Source: Trichodesmium sp002260545 (GTDB taxonomy: Bacteria > Cyanobacteriota > Cyanobacteriia > Cyanobacteriales > Microcoleaceae). From it: a stretch of DNA of 64,000 nt. Below the pieces are notes generated by a model. It saw nothing but the letters and a program-made list of their open reading frames with translations. It was not told the DNA's origin and searched no databases. Of the stretch, positions 49,801 through 57,678 are shown in pieces. The stretch covers positions 1-64,000 of the forward strand of contig NZ_JBNHEQ010000297.1 of the NCBI RefSeq assembly GCF_050016015.1, given 5' to 3'. Position 1 is the stretch's first letter; every line of letters begins with the position of its first letter. The translations under genes and the position numbers were made by a program.

Positions 49801-50038
49801 CACTACCACCATAGAGATAGTCATCACCCCCCCCTCCATAAAGAGTATCGGACTCCTGTTTTCCAACAAGTGTATCATTTCCACCTTGACCCTGGAGTAT
49901 GTCTTTGTAATCAAAGTATGTAGTGACAAATGACCATGTGGGTATTTGCCAATGTTCATTAGAGCCTGTTTTTCCTTCAAGCTTATCGTTACCATCAGTC
50001 CCAGTTGTTGTTCTTGGTCAGAAATCCCAATCAGCCAT
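46862..50038 (-). CDS. RTX-type calcium-binding protein; TGA at codon 7
   Basis: A good ribosome binding site (TTGAGGATAAAATA) precedes ATG 50038: M-A-D-W-D-F, then TGA (50020-50018), then PRTTTGTDGNDKLEG in the same frame, open to 46862. Without the stop it would encode about 1,058 residues. The first alternative start after the stop is GTG 49762 (966 residues). Six clusters of GGxGxDxLx nonapeptides, near the N-terminus and later, bind calcium and form beta-rolls (e.g. GGAGNDTLLGGADNDVLQGG). Between them lie three repeated modules of the form I-x-D-F-T/A-x-x-x-G-D-x-I ... AILENIS. No signal peptide is present, so type I secretion is expected. No type I exporter is nearby. Confidence 0.8.
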
Positions 50039-50518
50039 TATTTTATCCTCAATTAGATTATTTATTGCTTTGAGAAAATGTTGTTCTCTTTCCGTTGTTG
50101 ATATCATTATCACTCAAGTTATCGGAAAACACAATACAGAAAAAGTTATTTTTAGTTATGAATTTTTAACCTGAATAAAACTGAACTTTTTTGAGATTAA
50201 TTTGGACAATAAATCTAGTATTACCAAAATATAAATCTGTTTATAATCAAGGCTATACCTGATATACACAGATTATTTAGTAACTCAAAATTGATTTATA
50301 TAATTATTTATGACTAAGTATTTTGGCGTAGATATACAACAAATGTCATAGAATTTTATTCAGAAAAGTTCAGTTTTGGTAAGGTAAAGTTCAGTTTTAT
50401 TCAGGTAATCTTCCTACATAAACTATTCTCATCTTTGATCAAGGTAATATTATGTCCGGATAATCAGTTTTATTCAGGTAATCTTCCTACGCAGACTATT
50501 GTCATCTTTGATTAAGAT

Positions 50519-50810
50519 ATAGCAATCCTAAATAGGTAGTGATAAATTAAAAAGTAGATAAAAAACTTGAAACTATTGCCAGTTAAGAGTTAAGTGTTCC
50601 CTATTCCCTACAGCGGTTTTCATATGAATAAACCACAATGATACTAACTCCTAACTGCTAACTCCTGACTCTGTACGGACGTTGCATGCAACGTCCCTAC
50701 CTCCTGACTCCTGACTCCTGACTCCTAATAATGAGTTTAGTGGTCTACTCAACTGAAAAGCGCTGTAAAAAGCAGTAAGATTTTTGCCACGAATAAAATA
50801 GGATTGCTAT
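50519..50810 (+). repeat. Family D repeat with nested family-E copy
   Basis: The outer element runs from ATAGCAATCCTAAATAGG to AGGATTGCTAT. The inner element, 50610-50766, runs from ACAGCGGTTTTCAT to GAAAAGCGCTGT. The inner one in turn carries the palindrome at 50673-50700 and GACTCCT heptamers (50702-50729). Four repeat types are stacked in under 300 bp. Confidence 0.8.
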
Positions 50811-50906
50811 AACACCTGCAAAATAAAAATATAGCAATCCTATTTCAGTTGTAAGATTTTGGTTGTACGGGCAATTCGAGTTGGCGTTAGGGTTAGCGTT
50901 AGCGAA

Positions 50907-51014
50907 GCTCCTCTGCAAGAGGCAGCTCCTCTGCAAGAGGCAGCTCCTCTGCAAGAAGCAGCTCCTCTGCAAGAGGCAGTTCCTCTGCAAGAGGCAGTTC
51001 CTCTGCAAGAGGCA
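50907..51014. repeat. 18-bp tandem array (GCTCCTCTGCAAGAGGCA)6
   Basis: Six head-to-tail 18-bp units, with C/T and G/A variants in units 3, 5 and 6. Each unit is a mini-hairpin (CCTCT-GCA-AGAGG). The period is a multiple of three, so all frames stay open through it (L-L-C-K-R-Q on the plus strand). There are no spacers, so it is not a CRISPR array. Confidence 0.9.
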
Positions 51015-51235
51015 GCATGACCTAGGAAATCGCCCCTACAGGAGTCAGAATTTTCAAGGTTTTCAGCTCAAATTAACTATCATAAAAATTCTCACAAACA
51101 ATTTAGGATTGCCAGATGTCATATTTGACTATATCTTTATGAACCAGAACCATGATAAGATTAGTTTGGCCTGTTTGTCCACAAAATTATGATGGACAGA
51201 AAGAGTTATTTAATTTACCCTCTAAATCTTTTCCA

Positions 51236-52486
51236 ATGTCAGACCAGAAAACATTACTTGATTTTGCAGATAATTTAGTTAAAGGCTATACAGGCTCAGT
51301 GTTGAGTGAAGCAGAAGGTCTTATTTTGATGGAAGCCTTAAACGTTAGTGCTAAAAAGAAGACCTATGGCCAGATTGCAGCATCAATAGGCTACTCTGGC
51401 GGGTATATCAAAGTGGTGGCTGCTCAACTGTGGAAATTATTGTCGAAAGTTATTGGTCAAAAGGTCAAGAAAGCTAATGTTCGCACAATATTGCAATCGC
51501 AGCTTAAGTCTAAATCCTTAGAGCTTTCAACGCAGTTTAAAAGCTTGGCTGAAGAAACAGCAATCTCAAAGCTAGATCGACAGCAAGTTACTCCTGAAGT
51601 TATCCTCCCTGTACCTACCAACTATGACGGCAAGGAAATGAAGGACGATCAATCTAGAATGGCCAGCATTCTTGTAGTGGACGATCAGCCCCACAATGTA
51701 GCTCTACTAACCGACATCCTGGAAGAGGATGAGTTTGAAGTCTGGCAAGCTACCAGTGGTGTAGAAGCTTTGGAAATGGCAAGGAAGATACTGCCAGATT
51801 TAATTCTGCTCGATATTAATATGCCAGATATGAATGGTTATCTTGTCTGTCAGCACCTTAAAGCGGATCGAGAAACTACAGCCATTCCGATTATTTTTAT
51901 CAGTGCCTTAGATGGGTCTTGGGATAAAGTCAAAGGTTTTTCTGTGGGTGGGAGTGACTACATCACTAAACCCTTCAATACATTAGAAGCGATCGTTCGT
52001 ATTGAGAATCAACTGCAAATTCGCCAGATACAAGAGAAAATGCTTGGAATTGAGGAGCAAGGTCAGGCAACTCCTCACCAGACTATTGCTTCAGAGTCAA
52101 AGCAGATTCTGATGGTGGATGATGAACTCAAAAATTTAGCCCTATTGACTGATGTATTGGAAGAAGAAGGGTATGAAGTCTGGCAAGCAGATAGTGGCTC
52201 GGAGGCATTAAGAATTGCTGAGATGATATTGCCGGATCTGATTTTGCTAGATATTAAGATGCCAGATATAAACGGCTATGATGTTTGTCAACAACTGAAG
52301 GCAGATGCCAAGACCAAACTTATCCCTATGATTTTCGTGAGTGCTGTGGATCAAACCTGGGATAAAGTGAAAGCATTTTCTGTAGGTGGTAGTGATTATG
52401 TGGCTAAACCCATTGATATGCTTGAATTGATGGTTCGGATTAGATCTCAATTGCAAATTTGGGGCTATTCAATAATTAATAATTAA
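51236..52486 (+). CDS. Double response-regulator receiver protein with vMAP-type N-terminal domain
   Basis: I choose ATG 51236 (416 residues, M-S-D-Q-K-T-L-L-D-F-A) over 51152, whose extra 28 residues look unrelated. Residues 25-95 (LSEAEGLILMEALNVSAKKKTYGQIAASIGYSGGYIKVVAAQLWKLLS) form a winged-helix-like domain. It is known as the N-terminal domain of vWA/MoxR-associated and NB-ARC proteins in cyanobacteria. Two receiver domains follow (about 145-260 and 295-410), each with the acidic pair, a phospho-acceptor Asp (LLDINMPDMNG and LLDIKMPDING) and a late Lys (TKPF, AKPI). There is no output enzyme. It is probably a partner of the histidine kinase at 54433. Confidence 0.8.
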   Translation: MSDQKTLLDFADNLVKGYTGSVLSEAEGLILMEALNVSAKKKTYGQIAASIGYSGGYIKVVAAQLWKLLSKVIGQKVKKANVRTILQSQLKSKSLELSTQFKSLAEETAISKLDRQQVTPEVILPVPTNYDGKEMKDDQSRMASILVVDDQPHNVALLTDILEEDEFEVWQATSGVEALEMARKILPDLILLDINMPDMNGYLVCQHLKADRETTAIPIIFISALDGSWDKVKGFSVGGSDYITKPFNTLEAIVRIENQLQIRQIQEKMLGIEEQGQATPHQTIASESKQILMVDDELKNLALLTDVLEEEGYEVWQADSGSEALRIAEMILPDLILLDIKMPDINGYDVCQQLKADAKTKLIPMIFVSAVDQTWDKVKAFSVGGSDYVAKPIDMLELMVRIRSQLQIWGYSIINN

Positions 52487-52871
52487 CAATTAATAATTAA
52501 TAATTACCTCGTTACACCCCACAAACTAGCAAAAAACTATTATGGCTAAACACGGGCTTTGTAAACGATCATGTCAGAATTTCAAGCCAGAGACTTTAGT
52601 CGGAGGTACTGATAACTGATAACTGAAATGACCTATTTACTTAACTTACTGCGCTTTTGAGTTGGGTAGACCACTAAACTCATTGTTAGGAGTTAGGAGT
52701 TAGGAGTTAGTATCATTGTGGTTTATTCATATGAAAACCGCTGTAATTACCAAATATACACATGACTTACGCAAAGGCTCTATATATAGTGCCTATTAGA
52801 CTTTTTCAGCAAACCCTAATTACTAAATATACAATTAATTTTACTTAATCACTTAAAAATTAGACTTAACA
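52487..52871. other. Intergenic region between two signalling genes
   Basis: It holds the family-E copy at 52648-52744 (with AGGAGTT heptamers). Next come fragments of a family-F end (GACTTACGCAAAG, 52763) and a family-A end (GACTTTTTCAGCAAACCCT, about 52800). No gene is seen. Confidence 0.6.
52648..52744 (-). repeat. Family E repeat, copy 3
   Basis: It runs from ACTGCGCTTTTGAGTTGGG to ATATGAAAACCGCTGT, inverted relative to 50610-50766, with AGGAGTT heptamers in the centre. Confidence 0.7.
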
Positions 52872-54326
52872 ATGAAAAGACGAGATGTATTGCGTTTAGG
52901 AACATCAGCAGCATTAGGATGGAGTGCAACTTACGCACTCAAAGCTTGTAGTCGGTTTTCCTCTTCTTCATCTGTTAAATTATCCCTTGAAGAGACTCGC
53001 GGTTTAGAATCAGCAAGCGTCATCGGAACCGATGCTTACCACTTTCTCAAAGATGTAGGTAAAACATTTTCCGGCATGACTATACGATTGATTACAGAAG
53101 ATGTACCCAGTGCCCAAGTTGCTTGGAAATTAGTTCAAGAATAATTTATTCCCCTAACAGGAATCAAAGTGCAATGGGAGCTATTACCCCTCGAACGTGT
53201 CTTGGGACGGATCGAGCAAGACATTGCCAGAGAAACCGGAATCTATGACATCATGTATTGCGATCGAGATTGGGTCGGTCGTTTTGCTAATATTGCGGTC
53301 AAACCCAGATATTTGCTAGAGAACACTGACTTACAATATCCCAACTACAATTTTGAGGATTTTTTCCCTTCTTTGGTTGCTAATATGTCTTCCTATAAAG
53401 GACAGTTGGTAGCAATCCCCTATGACATCCCCATCTTTATCATGTTCTACCGCCAAGATATTTTTGAAGAATTGGGGTTGTCCGTCCCGACAACAATGAC
53501 AGAATATTTAGCAACAGCGCAAATTATTAACGAAGCAAAAAAACCTCAAGTTTATGGAACAGCAGGACAGTGGAAGGTAGGGCATAACAGCTTGCTTTGC
53601 AATATGACCGCTTGGCTATGGTCTCATGGGGGGTCGTTTTATCATGGGGATGGAACGCCAGCTATTAACGACGAGCGGGCGATCGCGGGAATGGAATATT
53701 TACTAGCTCAACGACAATATGCTCCTCCCGAAGCATTAACCTGGGATTGGTATGGGGAAGCAGAAGCCTTTCGCCAAGGTCGGGTAGCTATGTTAATCTC
53801 TTGGGCAGATTGGTTTCCATGGTTTGAAGCATCGCCGATGTCTCAAGTGTCAGGACGAGTCGCAACTGTCCGATGTCCCCAAGAAATTGCCCTGCGTTCT
53901 TACCGCGAATGTGCTTTTGGGGAAGTTCCGGGCATCAGCCATTGTGGAGGCAGCAGTTTGTTACTATCTCGTTATAGCAAGCAACAAGAAGCAGCATGGG
54001 TGTTTCTGCAATGGCTCACAAGCGCAGACACGATGACCAGGGTAGCAATATTGAGCAACACCAACGGCGTTCGTCGCAGCACCTATAGAGATCCTCGATT
54101 GAGAGTTGGGTTTGGAGCGCAACCAAATGTTGTTAAGTATTTCGATGTGACTCTAGATGCTATTGAAAATCTTATGGGAGTGGAACCTCACCTTCCTAAT
54201 TGGATCGAACTTGGTTTCAATCGCTTTCCTGTGGAACTTGGAAAATTAATGACTAATCAACAGAGCATTAAAACTACTTTGGACAACATGGCACAAGCGG
54301 CCGCCCAAGTAGCACAAACCCTATAA
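52872..54326 (+). pseudogene. Extracellular solute-binding protein (family 1), one in-frame TAA
   Basis: Two stretches (52872-53144 and 53169-54326) share one frame, broken only by TAA at 53142-53144 (V-Q-E-stop-F-I-P-L-T-G-I-K-V-Q-W-E). The full product would be about 484 residues. It starts KRRDVLRLG, a Tat-like twin-arginine motif, followed by a lipobox-like ALKAC. The mature part has the type-1 sugar-binding protein pattern: YDIMYCDRDWVGRF, LVAIPYDIPIFIMFYRQDIFEELGLSVPTTMTEY, and AFRQGRVAMLISWADW. No permease or ATPase gene is near. The hybrid kinase follows 106 bp downstream, so it may have been the kinase's periplasmic ligand receptor. Confidence 0.8.
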
Positions 54327-54384
54327 TAGACTTATTGCAAAAGTTTTAATTAAATCAATGTAAGACATGAAATAAACAATTTTC

Positions 54385-54428
54385 TCCCCCCTATTCCCTA
54401 TTCCCTATTCCCTATTCCCTATTCCCTG
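54385..54428. repeat. Heptamer tandem repeat (CTATTCC)n
   Basis: Five or more CTATTCC units lie directly before the histidine kinase start codon, in the gap after the solute-binding protein gene. Confidence 0.8.
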
Positions 54429-54432
54429 ACTA

Positions 54433-57153
54433 ATGAAACTTATCCCTCGAAATATTCGTCCTCTAAAATACTTCTTCAAGAATTACAGCTTACGCTATCA
54501 ACTGTTAGGCTTATTTTGCTTCATTTCTCTAACTCCTCTTGCCGGCTTTGTTTGGTGGAATCACCAAAGCACGCGAAGGGCTTTGATTAAATCGGCTAAT
54601 CAATCCCTCAATGCTGCTGCTTCTCAAACTGTAGCAAACATTGATGCGTTCGTTAGTGCCAATTTAATGGCAATTGTTACCGAAGCGCAACAAGAAAGTC
54701 TTGCCTCCTATTTAAAAACTGCACCAAGCACTTCTCCAGCCCTGAAAGAACAAGCCCTCAACACGCTAAATACCTTGATTGCCAAAGATAAAATCTTTTT
54801 AGTGTCTTGGGCTCTTCTTGATACCAATGGGCAGAATCTGCTTGATACCCACTTTCCTCAGATCGGACAAGATGAGTCAGAGCGCGACTACTTCCAAGTT
54901 ACTCTAGTAACAGGAGAACCTTTTGTATCCAACTTAGAATTTTCTGAACTTGATGGCAAGCCTTACTTGTACTTCAGTCAGTCAGTCCGCGATCGCGAGA
55001 CTGGAAAAGTCGTTGGAGTGTTACGCAGTCAGTACAGCGCAACCAAACTCCAACATATCGTGTTGGAAAATAATAATTTAGCTGGTTCTTTTTCCTTTGC
55101 CATTCTGCTGGACGATCGAAATTTACGCTTGGCACAAGGATATAGAGATGATGGGAACCTACCGGAAGAAGTTCTATTCCAATTTCTCGCTCCTCCAAAA
55201 GCCGATACTATTCAGGAGTTACAGGCAATTTATCGCTTGCCGGCTTCCATCCCTACCGATAACGCAACTAAACTTACCAAATTTGATGAATTTGCTGCAA
55301 ATTTTAGCCCCGATCGCCCCTACTTTGATACTATTCTTTCTGAAGAAAAGAAAAGAAAATATGCTGGAGCGCTCGAATCTACCCAAACCATCTCTTGGAA
55401 GGTCGCTTATTTGCGACCGAAATCTGTTTTTCTCCAACCCATCAAAATTCAAACCCGAAATAACCTCCTCCTTGCTTTTGGAACGACAATTGCAGCAATT
55501 GGCGTGGGATTTGGCATGGCACATGTTATTTCTTCTCCCATTGGCAGCTTGACAATGATTGCCAGGCAAGTTGCCGATGGTAATTTAAACGCTCGTGCAG
55601 ACATCGGATATGGCAATGAAATTGGCGAATTGGCTCGTACTTTTAATACCATGACCCACCAACTTAAGGAGTCTATCGAATTACTGGAACAACGAGTACA
55701 AGAGCGAACAGCTGAACTAGAAGAGCGAACTGTCGAGCTGAGATGTGCCAAAGAAAAAGCAGAAGTGGCTAACCAAGCTAAGAGCGAATTCCTCGCCAAT
55801 ATGAGTCACGAGTTACGCACCCCCCTCAATGGCATTCTCGGTTATGCCCAGGTATTGAAGCGATCGCCCGCTTTACCCGAAAAAGAAAAAGAGCAAGTCG
55901 AAATTATGCACAAATGTGGCAACCATTTGCTGGGCATGATTAATGACATCTTGGATTTAGCCAAGATTGAAGCGGGCAAACTCGACCTGATTCCGAAATC
56001 AATTCATCTAGCCTCCTGTTTACAGGGGGTCGTGGAAGCCTGCCGAGTTCGTGCAGCCCAAAAAGGTTTGGAGTTTGTCTATCAGGTTGAATCAGGATTA
56101 CCCGAAGGGGTTGAAGTGGATGAACAGAGACTACGGCAGGTATTATTCAACTTGTTAGGCAATGCCATTAAATTTACCGATCGCGGCACAGTTACCTTGC
56201 AAGTATGGGCTGCTGCTGCCCTTGATTCAGATCGTCGTCGCCTGAGATTTGTGGTGAGTGACACTGGAGTAGGCATTGCCCCAGCCGATCTCAAACGGCT
56301 GTTTGAGGCTTTTATGCAAGTAGGCGATCGCCGAAAGCAGTCGGAAGGTACAGGGTTAGGCTTGGCCATTAGTCATCGGATTGTGCAATTGATGGGGTCC
56401 GACATTGAAGTACAAAGTGAAGTTGGTAAAGGCAGTCAATTTAGCTTTGAGATCGTTGTGCCCTTAGCCTCTGAGTGGGAGATGCCGCCAACCAACCTGC
56501 ACAACCACACCATTGTTGGCTACACCGGAGAGAGACAGCGACTGTTGTTAGTAGATGATCGTTGGGAAAATCGCAGCGTTTTAGTGAATCTGTTGGGTCC
56601 TATTGGCTTTGAAATGGTCGAAGCGGAGGATGGTCAACAAGCACTGGAAAAGCTGCAAGAGCAGCCCTTTGATTTAGTGATTACGGATTTGGCTATGCCA
56701 GTGATGGATGGGTTTGAACTACTACGGCAGGTGCAGCAGTGCCCAAAGCTGCAACCTCAAAAAATTATTGTGTCTTCTGCTTATGTGTCTAAGCAAGACC
56801 AAGAACTCGCCCTGAAGGCCGGAGCGAATGCCTTCCTGCCGAAACCTATTAATGCTGAAAAACTGTTCAAGCTTTTAGCGGACGAGCTAGACCTAGAGTG
56901 GGAATATGCTGAGAATGATCTGCTTGAAGGAACCACCTCTGAGGCAGAGGTAGCGATAACAATACCGCCCCTAGAACAACTGCGAGTAGTGTATGAAGCT
57001 GCTGAAGCCGGAGACTTTCGTCGCGTTCGCCGACAGTTGGAAGGGTTAATGGCAGAGGAAGCAGAATATGAAGCATTTGTGTCACCGCTGTTGGCACTAG
57101 CAAAAAAGCTCAAAACCAACGAGATTAAGACAATACTAGCTCAGTATGTGTAG
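54433..57153 (+). CDS. Hybrid sensor histidine kinase (dCache-HAMP-HisKA-HATPase-REC)
   Basis: The 906-residue protein has membrane helix 1 (about 24-46), a large periplasmic dCache-like sensor (about 50-335) and helix 2 (about 345-368). A HAMP domain (about 368-420) and a coiled coil follow. The HisKA domain has the phospho-acceptor His in MSHELRTPLNG (about 459), and the ATPase domain has LLGNAIKFTDRG, VSDTGVGI and GTGLGLAIS. The receiver (about 700-815) has the VDD pair, Asp ITDLAMPVMDG (about 751) and Lys in PKP. The last 75 residues form a helical tail common after such receivers. It lies downstream of the solute-binding gene and the double-receiver gene, in the same direction. Confidence 0.93.
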   Translation: MKLIPRNIRPLKYFFKNYSLRYQLLGLFCFISLTPLAGFVWWNHQSTRRALIKSANQSLNAAASQTVANIDAFVSANLMAIVTEAQQESLASYLKTAPSTSPALKEQALNTLNTLIAKDKIFLVSWALLDTNGQNLLDTHFPQIGQDESERDYFQVTLVTGEPFVSNLEFSELDGKPYLYFSQSVRDRETGKVVGVLRSQYSATKLQHIVLENNNLAGSFSFAILLDDRNLRLAQGYRDDGNLPEEVLFQFLAPPKADTIQELQAIYRLPASIPTDNATKLTKFDEFAANFSPDRPYFDTILSEEKKRKYAGALESTQTISWKVAYLRPKSVFLQPIKIQTRNNLLLAFGTTIAAIGVGFGMAHVISSPIGSLTMIARQVADGNLNARADIGYGNEIGELARTFNTMTHQLKESIELLEQRVQERTAELEERTVELRCAKEKAEVANQAKSEFLANMSHELRTPLNGILGYAQVLKRSPALPEKEKEQVEIMHKCGNHLLGMINDILDLAKIEAGKLDLIPKSIHLASCLQGVVEACRVRAAQKGLEFVYQVESGLPEGVEVDEQRLRQVLFNLLGNAIKFTDRGTVTLQVWAAAALDSDRRRLRFVVSDTGVGIAPADLKRLFEAFMQVGDRRKQSEGTGLGLAISHRIVQLMGSDIEVQSEVGKGSQFSFEIVVPLASEWEMPPTNLHNHTIVGYTGERQRLLLVDDRWENRSVLVNLLGPIGFEMVEAEDGQQALEKLQEQPFDLVITDLAMPVMDGFELLRQVQQCPKLQPQKIIVSSAYVSKQDQELALKAGANAFLPKPINAEKLFKLLADELDLEWEYAENDLLEGTTSEAEVAITIPPLEQLRVVYEAAEAGDFRRVRRQLEGLMAEEAEYEAFVSPLLALAKKLKTNEIKTILAQYV

Positions 57154-57589
57154 ACGAAATAGCTGACGTAGCCATGATAGATAGCGCTATAGTGACTGAT
57201 ATCATGTCCGTTTGAGTAGTTATATCATGTCCGGTAGCATCGGTCTTGTATAGGGAAGGTAAGGAAGAAGGAAGAAGGAAGAAAGAAGAAGGAAAAACCT
57301 TACTAATGGTAGCTCTTTCCCCAACTTTTACACGCTCCGATACCAACGGACATGATATTATACTTTTGAGGAAGGAAGGCAGAGGGCAGCTATGCTGGAG
57401 GCAGAAGGGTTTCTTCCAATTATGAATTAATTTTATAGAAGCCATTTGGTATCTCCAGAAAATAGGTCATCAGGGGAAGTAATTGATAAGAAATGGGTAA
57501 TAATTGATTTGATGATTGGATTTGAGGAGATATCTAATACACCCCATCTCCCCATCTCCCCATTTCCCCATCTCCCCATCTACTTTTAA
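57154..57589. other. Intergenic region with a heptamer-carrying element
   Basis: It contains the TATCATGTCCG-ended element (57225-57356) and CCCCATCT tracts (about 57541-57582). No gene is seen. Confidence 0.6.
57225..57356. repeat. MITE-like element with TATCATGTCCG inverted ends
   Basis: The ends TATCATGTCCGGTAGCATCGG (57225-57245) and its near-complement ending GGACATGATA (57336-57356) match at about 17 of 21 positions. A further TATCATGTCCG lies just outside at 57200. A GGAAGAA heptamer tract occupies the middle. No coding capacity. Confidence 0.65.
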
Positions 57590-57630
57590 AGCGATCGCCA
57601 CTTTCCCATATTAGGAGAATGGCGATCGCT
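57590..57630 (-). terminator. Hairpin with two HIP1 sites downstream of NDH-2
   Basis: The arms are AGCGATCGCCA and TGGCGATCGCT (11 bp), each containing GCGATCGC, around a 19-nt loop. It is 49 bp after the NDH-2 stop. On the minus strand a TTTAAAAGTAG tail follows. It could be a terminator or simply a paired-HIP1 repeat. Confidence 0.45.
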
Positions 57631-57678
57631 CAATTTAGCTCGATCTGTTCAATTAAGCTTCAACAGATGATTCACCTG

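Larger units (their letters stand above)
50039..51235. other. Intergenic region with duplicated segment and nested repeats
   Basis: A direct duplication, CAGTTTTATTCAGGTAATC through TCATCTTTGAT, lies at about 50391-50447 and 50467-50521. It is followed by a family-D copy with a nested family-E copy (50519-50810), a second family-D-like element (50831-51112) and the 18-bp array inside it. No gene is convincing. The 87- and 109-residue frames across the 18-bp array are repeat artefacts. Confidence 0.65.

Noticed and set aside
50907..51014. CRISPR array
   Set aside because: Units are contiguous without spacers and there are no cas genes.
50863..51192. 109-residue frame rich in L-L-C-K-R-Q
   Set aside because: It is the 18-bp array in translation, and the opposite strand is open as well.
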